DNA from: Micromonospora sp. WMMD1120 | GTDB lineage: Bacteria; Actinomycetota; Actinomycetes; Mycobacteriales; Micromonosporaceae | NCBI RefSeq assembly: GCF_029626235.1 | Contig: NZ_JARUBO010000005.1 | Coordinates: 4,310,501 to 4,374,500, forward strand | Reading direction: 5' to 3' | DNA length: 64,000 bases | Shown: positions 8,706-16,658 of the stretch, piece after piece | How the letters are laid out: every line of letters starts with the position of its first letter | Position numbering within the stretch: position 1 is the first letter of the stretch | Made by a program: the position numbers and the translations under genes | The notes under the pieces: model-generated | What the model saw: the letters and a program-made list of their open reading frames with translations, nothing else | Databases searched by the model: none | Told to the model about the DNA's origin: nothing

Positions 8706-9692
8706 TCAGGGCCGTGCGCCCTGGCCGTCGGTGTGCGGCAGCCGTTCGGCGGGGATCACGCCGAGGCGGCCGGCCTGGAAGTCCTCGAACGCCTGGAGCA
8801 ACTCGTCGCGGGTGTTCATCACGAACGGGCCGTACTGTGCCACCGGCTCCCGGATGGGCTGCCCACCCATGATGTAGAGGTCCAGCGCGGGGGTCCTGCT
8901 GTCCTGCGTGGTGTCGGCGGCGAACCGCAGCGCGTCGCCCGGACCGTGCACCGCGAGTTGGCCGGTACGCACCGGCCGGCGCTCGGTCCCGACGGTGCCG
9001 CGACCGCCCAGCACGTACACCAGGGCGTTGAACTCGGGCCGCCAGGGCAGGTCGACCTGGGCCCCCGGCTGCACGGTGACGTGGGTGATGGTGATCGGGG
9101 TGAAGGTCGAGCCCGGGCCGCGGTGCCCGGCGACCTCGCCGGCGATGACCCGGATGAGCGCGCCGCCGTCGGGGGTGCTGAGCAGCGCCGACTCCCGACC
9201 CCGGATGTCCTGGTAGCGGGGCGGGTTCATCTTGGCCGACCGGGGCAGGTTGACCCAGAGCTGGGTGCCGTGGAAGAGCCCGCCGCTGACCACCAGGTGC
9301 TCCGGCGGCGCCTCGATGTGCAGCAGGCCGCTGCCCGCCGTCATCCACTGGGTGTCGCCGTCGGTGATGGTGCCGCCGCCGCCCTGCGAGTCTTGGTGGT
9401 CGAAGACGCCGTCGATGATGTACGTGACCGTCTCGAAGCCCCGGTGCGGATGCCACGGGGTGCCCTTCGGCTCGCCCGGCGCGTAGTCGACCTCGCCCAT
9501 CTGGTCGAGGTGGATGAACGGGTCCAGGTCGGCGGTCGACACCCCGGCGAAGGCGCGCCGGACCGGGAAGCCCTCGCCCTCGAAGCCGCTCGGCGCCGTG
9601 GTCACGCTGCGAACCCTGCGGAACGCGGTGGTCTCGTCGAGGCGGGGGAGGCGGGGTAGGACGAGAACGTTGTCGACGGTGATCGCGGGCAT
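8706..9692 (-). CDS. Pirin family protein
   Basis: Bicupin protein of 328 residues. The N-terminal cupin carries the pirin metal-site pattern (HPHRGFETVTYI, then HQDSQG and the HIEAP segment) with conserved His and Glu that bind iron. The C-terminal cupin includes the RPEFNALVYVLGGRG segment. Bacterial pirins are either quercetin-2,3-dioxygenases or redox-linked regulators; the sequence does not decide. The MarR regulator immediately upstream on the same strand (9-bp gap) probably controls it. Confidence 0.92.
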   Translation of the reverse strand: MPAITVDNVLVLPRLPRLDETTAFRRVRSVTTAPSGFEGEGFPVRRAFAGVSTADLDPFIHLDQMGEVDYAPGEPKGTPWHPHRGFETVTYIIDGVFDHQDSQGGGGTITDGDTQWMTAGSGLLHIEAPPEHLVVSGGLFHGTQLWVNLPRSAKMNPPRYQDIRGRESALLSTPDGGALIRVIAGEVAGHRGPGSTFTPITITHVTVQPGAQVDLPWRPEFNALVYVLGGRGTVGTERRPVRTGQLAVHGPGDALRFAADTTQDSRTPALDLYIMGGQPIREPVAQYGPFVMNTRDELLQAFEDFQAGRLGVIPAERLPHTDGQGARP

Positions 9693-9701
9693 CGGAGGCT
9701 C

Positions 9702-10190
9702 CTAGTTCGTGGTGTGGGTGCTCGTGGTGGCCCGGGACGCCCGCAGGCGTTCACCGAGCCGGTCGAAGACCCGGGTGAGGCAGGCGACCTCGGCGTCGTC
9801 GAGGTCGTCCATCAGGTGGGTGCGCACCGACGCCAGGTGGTGGGGTGCGGCTTCCCGCAGGACGAGCAGGCCGGCGGCGGTGAGCACCGCCTCGCTGCCG
9901 CGCCGGTCGTCCGGGCACGGCTCCTTGCTGACCAGGCCCCGGCGCTGCATGGAGGAGACCTGGTAGGTGAGCCGGCTGGGCGAGAAGATCAGCCGGTTGG
10001 CCAGCTCGCCCATCCGCAGACGTTGACCGGGCGCCTCGGAGAGCAGGACGAGCACGTGGTAGTCGGCGAAGCTGAGGTCGCTGGCGGCCCGCAGGTCCTC
10101 TTCCAACTGGGTGTAGAGCCGCTGGCTGGCCTCGATGTAGGCCCGCCAGGCGGCCTCCCGCGTGCTGCCCAGGCTCTCGGTCATGCCCAC
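9702..10190 (-). CDS. MarR family transcriptional regulator
   Basis: Winged-helix regulator of 162 residues. The recognition region is GELANRLIFSPSRLTYQVSSMQRRGLV, followed by the wing CPDDRRGSEAVLTAAG. Dimerising helices lie at both ends. It is co-directional with pirin and probably autoregulates the pair through the AT-rich imperfect palindrome just upstream. Regulators of this type often respond to phenolic or electrophilic compounds; that is inference. Confidence 0.9.
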   Translation of the reverse strand: MGMTESLGSTREAAWRAYIEASQRLYTQLEEDLRAASDLSFADYHVLVLLSEAPGQRLRMGELANRLIFSPSRLTYQVSSMQRRGLVSKEPCPDDRRGSEAVLTAAGLLVLREAAPHHLASVRTHLMDDLDDAEVACLTRVFDRLGERLRASRATTSTHTTN

Positions 10191-10206
10191 GACGATAGCA
10201 CTATTT

Positions 10207-10224
10207 CAAAATTTAACTAGTTTG
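10207..10224. promoter_or_regulatory. Candidate MarR operator
   Basis: CAAAATTTAACTAGTTTG is an imperfect AT-rich palindrome (6 of 9 arm positions match) containing the perfect AACTAGTT. It starts 17 bp upstream of the MarR start in otherwise GC-rich DNA, the usual place for an autoregulatory MarR site. Confidence 0.45.
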
Positions 10225-10316
10225 CCGGAGCGTGGCCTGGCTCACTAATATGCCGGCTTCCTAGCTGGGTATTCCAGCTTTGAAAGAAACATTCCGGCGG
10301 TGGTGCGCCGGCCGGT

Positions 10317-10868
10317 GTGTCAGACTCCGGCCTCGTGGAACACGTGCACCTCACCGTCGACGACCTGCTGCTGCGTCCCTGGCACGACGAGGATGCTCCG
10401 GCGGTACGCGACGCTCTCCGGGACCCGGCCATTGCCCAGTGGAACCCGCAGGGTGGCGGCCCGATCGACGACGAGGCCGCGCTGCTCTGGGTGCGCCGCC
10501 GCGCCGACTGGTCCGCCGACGACCACGTCTCGCTGGCGGTGACCCCGGCGACCGGCGGCGACCTGCTGGGCTCCGTCTCGCTGCACCGCATCCACGACGG
10601 CGACGCGTCGATCGGCTACTGGACGACGCCGGCGGCGCGCGGGCGCGGCGTGGCGTCGCGCGCGGTCGCCGGGCTCACCGACTGGGCGTTCGCCAGTCTC
10701 TCGTTGCACCGGGTGGAGTTGTGTCACGCCGTGGCCAACCCGGCGTCCTGTCGGGTCGCCGACCGGGCCGGCTACCGGGCCGAGGGCACGCTGCGCGAGT
10801 CGTACCGCTACGGCGACGGCCGCCGCTACGACGAGCACCTGCACGCCCGGCTGGCCAGCGACCACTAG
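10317..10868 (+). CDS. GNAT family N-acetyltransferase (RimJ/RimL-like)
   Basis: Acetyl-CoA dependent N-acetyltransferase of 183 residues. It shows the substrate-side LLLRPWHDEDAPAV start, the acetyl-CoA loop ARGRGVASRAV, and the C-terminal LHRVELCHAVANPASCRVADRAGYRAEGTLRE block typical of the ribosomal-protein acetyltransferase-like branch. The GTG at 10317 lacks a good ribosome-binding site; an alternative GTG lies six codons later. The substrate is unknown. It is convergent with the FBP gene, with only 4 bp between stops. Confidence 0.88.
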   Translation: MSDSGLVEHVHLTVDDLLLRPWHDEDAPAVRDALRDPAIAQWNPQGGGPIDDEAALLWVRRRADWSADDHVSLAVTPATGGDLLGSVSLHRIHDGDASIGYWTTPAARGRGVASRAVAGLTDWAFASLSLHRVELCHAVANPASCRVADRAGYRAEGTLRESYRYGDGRRYDEHLHARLASDH

Positions 10869-10872
10869 CGGA

Positions 10873-11361
10873 TCACTCGGTAACCCGGCTGAGGAAGGCG
10901 GCGAGAGCGGCCCGGGTGCGGTCGACCTTCTCCGCCAGCGTCAGCGTCTCGTGCATCCGCGGCCCGGCGTGCTTCCTGCCCCGCAGGTACAGCGAGCAGG
11001 CCAGGTCGGAGCAGGCGTAGATGCCCACCGAGTTGCCCTGCCGCCCACCGGAGCCGGCCTTGCGGGCGGTCATCAGCGACACGCCGTCGCCGCTGTGCGT
11101 GGTCAGGCAGAGCGAGCACATGCTGCGGCGGGTGCGGCCGGTCTGCTGCGGCGCGACCCGGAGCGCCACCCCGAGCAGCCCGTCGTCGGTCTCGGCGACC
11201 AGGTAGGCCCGCTGCGGCGCGGCCGGATCTCGCCAGCCGAGAAAGTCGAGGTCGTCCCACTGTCGCAGGCCGAGGTCGTTCGGCAGGGCCAGCCGCTTCG
11301 ACTCGCCCTGGGTCAGGTTGACGAAGGAGGTGCGGATGGAGGATTCGGTTGCGACTAACAT
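10873..11361 (-). CDS. FBP domain protein with C-terminal treble-clef zinc finger (FusB/EF-G-binding-like)
   Basis: 162-residue protein whose C-terminal half has the four-cysteine zinc site (MCSLCLTTHSG ... YACSDLACSLYLRG) typical of the FBP C-terminal zinc-finger family, related to FusB-type proteins that bind elongation factor G. The N-terminal part is helical. A direct role in translation factor release or antibiotic tolerance is inference. It is divergent from a TetR regulator, with a palindrome in the 48-bp gap. Confidence 0.75.
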   Translation of the reverse strand: MLVATESSIRTSFVNLTQGESKRLALPNDLGLRQWDDLDFLGWRDPAAPQRAYLVAETDDGLLGVALRVAPQQTGRTRRSMCSLCLTTHSGDGVSLMTARKAGSGGRQGNSVGIYACSDLACSLYLRGRKHAGPRMHETLTLAEKVDRTRAALAAFLSRVTE

Positions 11362-11369
11362 AGACTTTA

Positions 11370-11386
11370 GCCTAGTTCCCCTAGGC
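11370..11386. promoter_or_regulatory. Palindromic operator between the FBP gene and tetR
   Basis: GCCTAGTTCCCCTAGGC has perfect 6-bp arms and a 5-bp spacer. It lies midway between two divergent start codons, so the TetR protein very likely binds here to control both genes. Confidence 0.65.
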
Positions 11387-11409
11387 AAATGATTAAGGGA
11401 GTGTGGTGG

Positions 11410-11979
11410 ATGGCACGTGCCGGGCTGACCATCGAGCGCCTGACGCTGGCCGCGGCCGACCTGGCCGACGAGGTGGGCGTGGAGAACGTCACCGTCGCCG
11501 CGCTCGCCCGCCAGTTCGGGGTGAAGGACGCGAGTCTGTACTTCCATCTCAGGAACGCGGGGGAGCTCCGTGTGCGGATCGCCCTGCTGGCGTTGGCGGA
11601 GCTGGCCGACCGGGTCGCCGCCGCGCTCGCCGGGCGGGCCGGCAAGGACGCGTTGGTGGCCTTCGCCAACGCGTACCGGGACTACGCGCGAGCGCACCCG
11701 GGCCGCTACGCCGCCATGCAGATCGACCTCGACCCGGAGACGGCCGCCGCGAGCGCCGGCGTCCGGCACGCCGAGATGACCAGGGCGATCCTGCGCGGCT
11801 ACCGGCTCGCCGAGCCCGACCAGACCGACGCGGTCCGGATGATGCACAGCACCTTCCACGGGTTCGTGAGCCTGGAGAGGACCGGCGGCTTCCGGCACAC
11901 CCCGCGCGGCACCGACGAGTCCTGGATCCGCACGCTCGACGCCCTGGACGCCGTGCTCACCAACTGGCCGCCGCGCTGA
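11410..11979 (+). CDS. TetR/AcrR family regulator with WHG-type C-terminal domain
   Basis: 189 residues. The N-terminal helix-turn-helix runs through NVTVAALARQFGVKDASLYFHLRN; the C-terminal ligand domain is of the WHG/TetR_C_33 kind (TFHGFVSLERTGGF). The ATG at 11410 is preferred because AAGGGAG sits eight bases upstream; an in-frame ATG at 11389 falls next to the palindrome. The likely target is its own promoter and that of the divergent FBP gene. Confidence 0.88.
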   Translation: MARAGLTIERLTLAAADLADEVGVENVTVAALARQFGVKDASLYFHLRNAGELRVRIALLALAELADRVAAALAGRAGKDALVAFANAYRDYARAHPGRYAAMQIDLDPETAAASAGVRHAEMTRAILRGYRLAEPDQTDAVRMMHSTFHGFVSLERTGGFRHTPRGTDESWIRTLDALDAVLTNWPPR

Positions 11980-12012
11980 GCGGCCACCGGACCAGGGCAT
12001 AGGCTCGACGAC

Positions 12013-12600
12013 GTGGATGACCTGGAACTGGCCGACTGGCGGGAGCGGGTGGCCCGGCTGTACCTGTCCGACGCCGACCTGGCCGGCTTCCGCGCCGGCC
12101 GTGACGAGCTGTTCGCCACCCACCCGCAGAGCCCGATCCCACCTGCGGACCGGCCGAACTTCACCGGCCTGCGGTACTTCCCGCCCGACCCGGATGCTGT
12201 GGTCGAGGCCCCGCTACGCCCTGCCAGCGGCGAGCTGCGCATCGACACCGGCGGTCCGGACGGGGTGGTCGCGTACCGGAGGGTGGCGGTGGCCGAGACG
12301 CGGTGGGGTCCGCTGACGCTGTGGTGGATCGAGGCGTACGGGGGCGGGTTGTTCGTCCCGCTGCGCGACGGCACCTGCGGGCGGGAGAGCTACGGGGGCG
12401 GCCGGTACCTCACCGACACCGTGAAGGGCACCTTCGGCCGGGGCGTCGAGCTGCTGCCCGGCGACCGGGTCCGGCTGGACGCCAACTACCTCTACAACCC
12501 GAGCTGCGCCTACGACGACCGCTGGGCCTGCCCACTGGCGCCACCGGAGAACCGGGTCGACGTGCCGCTGCGAGCCGGCGAGCTGGCGTACCACGACTGA
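12013..12600 (+). CDS. DUF1684 domain protein
   Basis: Cytosolic protein of 195 residues matching the DUF1684 pattern: an N-terminal WRERVARLY region, the central RYFPPD and LWWIEAYGGGLFVPLRDGT segments, and a C-terminal YLYNPSCAYDDRWACPLAPPENR signature. Function is unknown. The GTG start lacks a clear ribosome-binding site and the mRNA may be nearly leaderless. It lies 33 bp after the tetR gene and may be co-transcribed. Confidence 0.8.
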   Translation: MDDLELADWRERVARLYLSDADLAGFRAGRDELFATHPQSPIPPADRPNFTGLRYFPPDPDAVVEAPLRPASGELRIDTGGPDGVVAYRRVAVAETRWGPLTLWWIEAYGGGLFVPLRDGTCGRESYGGGRYLTDTVKGTFGRGVELLPGDRVRLDANYLYNPSCAYDDRWACPLAPPENRVDVPLRAGELAYHD

Positions 12601-12641
12601 CCGTCCGCCGCCCCGCCCCCCTTTCCCGCCCCCCTTTCCCG

Positions 12642-12710
12642 CGATCTTGCACTTTCTGCTGCGGCATAGAGTGCATTACGGGCATTTCGGCGTACGCAAG
12701 TGCAAGATCG
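12642..12710. repeat. Intergenic inverted repeat, family A copy 1
   Basis: Arms CGATCTTGCACTT (12642-12654) and AAGTGCAAGATCG (12698-12710) are perfectly complementary over 13 bp and enclose 43 bp that begin TCTGCTGCGGCATA. It lies between convergent genes. A C-rich tract with two copies of CCCGCCCCCCTTT-like sequence (about 12608-12641) abuts its left side. A second copy is at 15905-15979. Confidence 0.85.
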
Positions 12711-12730
12711 ACGCGGGTGGACGGGGGCGA

Positions 12731-12753
12731 CCGCCCCGGCGACGCCGGGGCGG
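12731..12753 (-). terminator. Hairpin terminator of the YflT-type gene
   Basis: CCGCCCCGGC (12731-12740) and GCCGGGGCGG (12744-12753) form a perfect 10-bp stem with a GAC loop, 17 bp beyond the stop codon of the minus-strand stress gene. Confidence 0.65.
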
Positions 12754-12769
12754 CCGTCCGAACCTTCGC

Positions 12770-13357
12770 TCAACGGTTGGTCGCGCTTGAACCGGGCACC
12801 TGCATGCGAGCGAGCAACTGTCGGGCCTGGTCGGCGAGCGGGGCGTCGACCGTCACCGCGTACCGGCCGGCCCGCAGCGAGCTGGCCGAGGTGAAGTCGC
12901 GCTGCCCGCCGGTCATCGCGTGCGCGACAGCGCCGAACACGGCGCCCCAGATCGCGCCGATGACCAGCCCGACCAGGATCACCGCCAGCCAGTTGCCGAC
13001 GGTGAAGATGCCGAACAGCAGGCCGATGAAGAGCCCGAACCAGGCGCCGGTACCGGCGCCGAGCAGGCCCGCGCGACCGGTGGTCATCCGCCCGAGCACC
13101 GTCTCCACCAGGGTGAGATCGGTGCCGACGATGGCGCTGTGCTCCACCGGGAAGCGGTTGTCGGCCAGATAGTCGACGACCCGCTGCGCGGCCGGATAGT
13201 CCGGATACGAGCCGATCGTCACGGTCGGCGGACCGGTCTCCGGCCCGTGGCCGTCACCGCCCGGCGTGGACACCCGCCCGGCCGGCCCGGACGGCAGCAG
13301 GTCACCACCCTGTGTGCCGGACCGCCACGCGGCGGTCGGCCCCGAAGCTGACGTCAT
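12770..13357 (-). CDS. General stress protein, YflT/GS17M-like, with glycine-zipper membrane segment
   Basis: 195 residues. The N-terminal half (TVTIGSYPDYPAAQRVVDYLADNRFPVEHSAIVGTDL) matches the heat-induced stress protein YflT/GS17M family. A long Gly/Ala/Phe hydrophobic stretch follows (LLGAGTGAWFGLFIGLLFG onward) that looks like a glycine-zipper membrane hairpin, and a second copy-like soluble part ends the protein. ATG at 13357 has GGAGG six bases upstream. A SigB-type promoter precedes it, supporting stress induction. Confidence 0.85.
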   Translation of the reverse strand: MTSASGPTAAWRSGTQGGDLLPSGPAGRVSTPGGDGHGPETGPPTVTIGSYPDYPAAQRVVDYLADNRFPVEHSAIVGTDLTLVETVLGRMTTGRAGLLGAGTGAWFGLFIGLLFGIFTVGNWLAVILVGLVIGAIWGAVFGAVAHAMTGGQRDFTSASSLRAGRYAVTVDAPLADQARQLLARMQVPGSSATNR

Positions 13358-13384
13358 GAGCATCCTCCCTCGTCAGCTCCCGGC

Positions 13385-13409
13385 GTTCCCCGCCAGGCCG
13401 ACCGGTAAC
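13385..13409 (-). promoter_or_regulatory. SigB/SigF-type promoter of the YflT-type gene
   Basis: On the minus strand: GTTA (13406-13409), 15-bp spacer, GGGAAC (13385-13390), 27 bp upstream of the start codon. It fits the GTTT-N14-16-GGGWA class read by stress sigma factors. Confidence 0.6.
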
Positions 13410-13469
13410 GCCGGACCCGCCGTCGCCGGGGCAGGGGAATGCGGGGAGGCCGCCCGGGTAACCAGTCGG

Positions 13470-15299
13470 GTGCGGAGCGGACAGATCAGCGACTACGGCC
13501 TCCTCGCCGACGGGCGTAGCGCGGCGCTGGTGGACCAGAACGGCTCGGTGAACTGGTGGTGCCCGGGCCGGTTCGACGCGCCGTCGGTCTTCGCCCGGTT
13601 GCTCGACGACGGTGCCGGGCACTGGTCGATCCGGCCGGAGGACGACTACACGGTCGAACGCCGCTACCTCGACGACACCCTGGTGCTACGGACGGTCTTC
13701 CGTACCGCGCGGGGTGAGGTCGCGCTGACCGACGCGCTCGCGTTGGAGCCCGGCGCGCGCGGTCACGACATCGGGATGGAGTCACCGCAGGTGCTGGTCC
13801 GGTCGGTGCGTGGGCTCTCCGGCACGGTGCCGATGCGGGTGCTCTACCGGCCACGCTTCGAGTACGGACGCACCACCGCGTACCTGATCGAGCGGGAGGA
13901 CATGCTGGAGGCCATCGCCGGGGCCGCCCGGCTCACGATGCGCGCCAGCGTGCGGATGAACGCCGGCGACGGCGAGGCGACCGCGACGTTCACCGTCCGC
14001 GCCGGCACGAGCCACACCTTCACCCTGGGGTACGCCCCGACCTATGACTCCCCGTTGCCGCAGGTGCCGGACGCCGACTCGGCCATCGCCGACACCGTCG
14101 CGGGCTGGCGGTCCTGGGCCGACCAGCACAACTACCAGGGGCTCTACGCCGACCAGGTACGGCGCAGCCGACTGGTGCTGCGGGGCATGACCTACGGACC
14201 CAGCGGCGCGGTGGTGGCGTCGGTGACCACGTCGTTGCCGGAGAAGCTCGGCGGGAACCGCAACTACGACTACCGCTACGTCTGGGTGCGCGACTTCAGC
14301 CTCACCCTGCGGGCGCTGTGGCGGTCGACCTGCTACACCGAGGTGCAGCGGCAGTTCGCGTGGTTGGGCCGGGCGATGGGCCGCGTCGACGAACGACCCG
14401 TACCCATCATGTACGGCGTGCTGGGGGAGCGCGACCTCACCGAGCACCGCCTGGACCAGCTCGGTGGCTACCGGGACAGCCCGCCGGTGGTGATCGGCAA
14501 CGACGCCTGGCAGCAGCGGCAGACCGACATCTTCGGCGAGACGATGGACGCCGCCTGGTTGATGCGCGACGACCTGGAGCCGCTGAAGCACGAGGTGCGC
14601 CACCTGCTGCGGGTGCTCGCCGACGAGGCCGCGCGGAACTGGAAGCTGCCCGACGCGGGAATGTGGGAGGAGCGGGGCGTCGAGCACCACCACGTCTCCT
14701 CGAAGGTGCAGTGCTGGGTCGCCCTGGACCGCGCGGTACGGTTCGGCGACCGGCTGGGCGAGCCGCCGGACGTCGCCCGTTGGGCGGCAGCCCGCGACGA
14801 GGTACGCGCCCAGGTGCTCACCCGGGGGTGGAGCGAGCGGCTCCAGTCGTACACCGGGCGTCTCGACACCGACGACCTGGACGCCTCCGTGCTGATCATG
14901 CCGCTGGTGGGGTTTCTCCGGGCCGACGACCCGCGGATGCGCGCCACGATCCACGCGGTGGAGCGCCAACTGTCGCACGACGGCCTGCTGCGACGCTGGG
15001 ACGGTGACCCGGCGGGCTTCCTCATCTGCTCGTTCTGGCTGGTGTGCTGCCTGGCGTTGGCCGGTGAGCGGGACCGGGCGCACGAGCTGTTCCATGCGCT
15101 GGCCGGACGGGTGAACGACCTCGGCCTGTTCGCGGAGCAGATCGACCCGCTGACCGGCGAGCAGGTCGGCAACTTCCCGCAGGCGTTCTCCCACATCGGC
15201 CTGATCAACGCCGCCGGGGTGCTGACCGACGTCGAGCGCGACCCGACGCTGCGCAGCCTGGGCACGTCCCCGCCCCACTTCACCCCGGCGCGATCCTGA
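13470..15299 (+). CDS. Glycoside hydrolase family 15 protein (trehalase/glucoamylase-like)
   Basis: Alpha-glucosidase-type hydrolase of 609 residues. It has the GH15 N-terminal ISDYGLLADGRSAALVDQNG motif and the (alpha/alpha)6 barrel landmarks NYDYRYVWVRDFSLTL, MWEERG...HHHVSSKVQCWVALDRAV, and the C-terminal EQIDPLTGEQVGNFPQAFSH. Trehalose, or other alpha-glucosides, are likely substrates. The frame is open to an ATG at 13356, but that would cover the divergent stress-gene promoter; the GTG at 13470 gives the usual family length, though without a strong ribosome-binding site. Confidence 0.87.
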   Translation: MRSGQISDYGLLADGRSAALVDQNGSVNWWCPGRFDAPSVFARLLDDGAGHWSIRPEDDYTVERRYLDDTLVLRTVFRTARGEVALTDALALEPGARGHDIGMESPQVLVRSVRGLSGTVPMRVLYRPRFEYGRTTAYLIEREDMLEAIAGAARLTMRASVRMNAGDGEATATFTVRAGTSHTFTLGYAPTYDSPLPQVPDADSAIADTVAGWRSWADQHNYQGLYADQVRRSRLVLRGMTYGPSGAVVASVTTSLPEKLGGNRNYDYRYVWVRDFSLTLRALWRSTCYTEVQRQFAWLGRAMGRVDERPVPIMYGVLGERDLTEHRLDQLGGYRDSPPVVIGNDAWQQRQTDIFGETMDAAWLMRDDLEPLKHEVRHLLRVLADEAARNWKLPDAGMWEERGVEHHHVSSKVQCWVALDRAVRFGDRLGEPPDVARWAAARDEVRAQVLTRGWSERLQSYTGRLDTDDLDASVLIMPLVGFLRADDPRMRATIHAVERQLSHDGLLRRWDGDPAGFLICSFWLVCCLALAGERDRAHELFHALAGRVNDLGLFAEQIDPLTGEQVGNFPQAFSHIGLINAAGVLTDVERDPTLRSLGTSPPHFTPARS

Positions 15300-15328
15300 G
15301 GCGGCCGGCCGGGCGGCACAATGTCGGA

Positions 15329-15829
15329 ATGCGTCTGGTGCTCACGGCGGACACCCACCTACCCAAGCGGGCCCGTGACCTGCCCAGGGCCCTCTGGGCC
15401 GCCATCGAGGACGCCGACGTGGTGGTGCACGCCGGTGACTGGGTGGACGAGAGCCTGCTGGATGCCCTGACCGCGCGCTCACGCCGGCTGATCGGGGTGT
15501 ACGGCAACAACGACGGCCCGGCCCTGCGCGCCCGGCTGCCGGAGGTCGCCCGAGCCGAGCTGGACGGCCTGCGGGTCGCCGTGGTGCACGAGACCGGGCC
15601 GCGCGCCGGCCGGGAGAAGCGGTGCGCGGCCCGCTTCCCCGACGTCGACCTGCTGGTCTTCGGGCACTCACACATCCCCTGGGACACCGAGGCGCCCGGC
15701 GGGCTGCGGCTGCTGAACCCCGGCTCACCCACCGACCGCCGCGCCCAACCCCACGCCACCTACCTGACCGCCGACATCCGCGCCGGCCACCTGACCGAGG
15801 TAAAACTCCACAACCTCCCCCACCGCTAA
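15329..15829 (+). CDS. YfcE/MJ0936-type metallophosphoesterase
   Basis: Calcineurin-like phosphodiesterase of 166 residues with the metal-binding motifs in order: TADTHL, VVHAGDW, VYGNNDG, VVHET and VFGHSHIPW, then LLNPGSPTDRR. Members hydrolyse phosphodiesters with two metal ions; the biological substrate is unknown. It lies 29 bp after the GH15 gene on the same strand and is probably co-transcribed. Confidence 0.92.
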   Translation: MRLVLTADTHLPKRARDLPRALWAAIEDADVVVHAGDWVDESLLDALTARSRRLIGVYGNNDGPALRARLPEVARAELDGLRVAVVHETGPRAGREKRCAARFPDVDLLVFGHSHIPWDTEAPGGLRLLNPGSPTDRRAQPHATYLTADIRAGHLTEVKLHNLPHR

Positions 15830-15904
15830 ACCCCGACGCCCAGCGCGTCCTCGCGGGTCCGCGCCCGTGCCCGGGTCCGCGGGCCCGCTCCCGCGGCCCG
15901 TCCA

Positions 15905-15979
15905 CGTCGATCTTGCACTTTCTGCTGCGACATAAGCGGCACAAGGGGCATAACCTCGACCAAAAGTGCAAGATCGACG
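15905..15979. repeat. Intergenic inverted repeat, family A copy 2
   Basis: Arms CGTCGATCTTGCACTT (15905-15920) and AAGTGCAAGATCGACG (15964-15979) are perfect over 16 bp. The left side (arm plus TCTGCTGCGACATA) is nearly identical to copy 1 at 12642-12710, while the rest of the loop differs. The right arm runs straight into a GGGGCC hexanucleotide array. It sits between convergent genes. Confidence 0.88.
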
Positions 15980-16320
15980 GGGGCCGGGGCCGGGGCCGGG
16001 GCCGGGGCCGGGGCCGCCCCGGCCCGCCCCGGCCCGGCCCGGCCCGGCCCGGCCCGCCCCGCCCCGGCCCGGCCCGGCCCGGCCCGCCCCGCCCCGGCCC
16101 GGCCCGGCCCGCCCCGCCCCGGCCCGGCCCGGCCCGGCCCGCCCCGCCCCGGCCCGGCCCGGCCCGCCCCGGCCCGGCCCGGCCCGCCCCGGCCCGGCCC
16201 GCCCCGCCCCGGCCCGCCCCGCCCCGGCCCGGCCCGCCCCGGCCCGGCCCGGCCCGGCCCGGCCCGCCCCGGCCCGGCCCGGCCCGGCCCGGCGCGGCGC
16301 GGGGCGGGGCGGCGGGGGGA
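15978..16320. repeat. G/C-only low-complexity tract (GGGGCC hexamer and CCCGG/CCCCG pentamer array)
   Basis: About 340 bp made only of G and C. It begins with about six GGGGCC hexamers (to about 16016), then switches strand bias to an irregular array of GGCCC and GCCCC pentamers that ends in GCGCGGGGCGGGG. Long frames exist on both strands but would encode only Pro/Gly/Ala/Arg repeats, so no gene is called. No other feature is seen between 15830 and 16344. Confidence 0.9.
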
Positions 16321-16344
16321 GTACGGGGAATGTGCGGCGGGGGG

Positions 16345-16557
16345 CTACTGGCCTCGGCCTGTTTCGGCTTGGAGTTCGTCGATGCGCTTGGACGCCTCGG
16401 CCTTGGTCAGGTCGTCGGGCACGTCCGCGTTGGCCTCCCGGGCCAGGGTGGCCAGGTAGGACTCCTGGGCCGCTGTCGGCGGCTCGTCGCCGGTGACCCA
16501 CTCGTCCGGGTCCTTGATCGCGCGCGGGTCGGTGTGCTCGTTGTTGCGGTCCGTCAT
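16345..16557 (-). CDS. DUF3072 domain protein (70 aa)
   Basis: Small soluble protein of 70 residues with the DUF3072 pattern DPDEWVTGDEPPTAAQESYL followed by LAREANADVPDDLTKAEASKRIDELQ, a helical SAP-like tail. Function unknown. The ATG at 16557 is chosen because AAAGGGTG sits eight bases upstream; upstream in-frame ATGs are worse. A weak SigB-like promoter (GCAT-N16-GGGTAG, 16590-16615) precedes it. Confidence 0.82.
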   Translation of the reverse strand: MTDRNNEHTDPRAIKDPDEWVTGDEPPTAAQESYLATLAREANADVPDDLTKAEASKRIDELQAETGRGQ

Positions 16558-16658
16558 GGCCATCACCCTTTCTTCGAACAGGTGTGCCACTACCCCGATA
16601 CCGTGTCGTTCATGCCTGCCGGGCTTCCGCCTGCCGGGTCGCCCCCTACGATCACCGG

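Noticed and set aside
15978..16320. CRISPR-like array
   Set aside because: The units are 5-6 bp with no unique spacers, and no cas genes are present.
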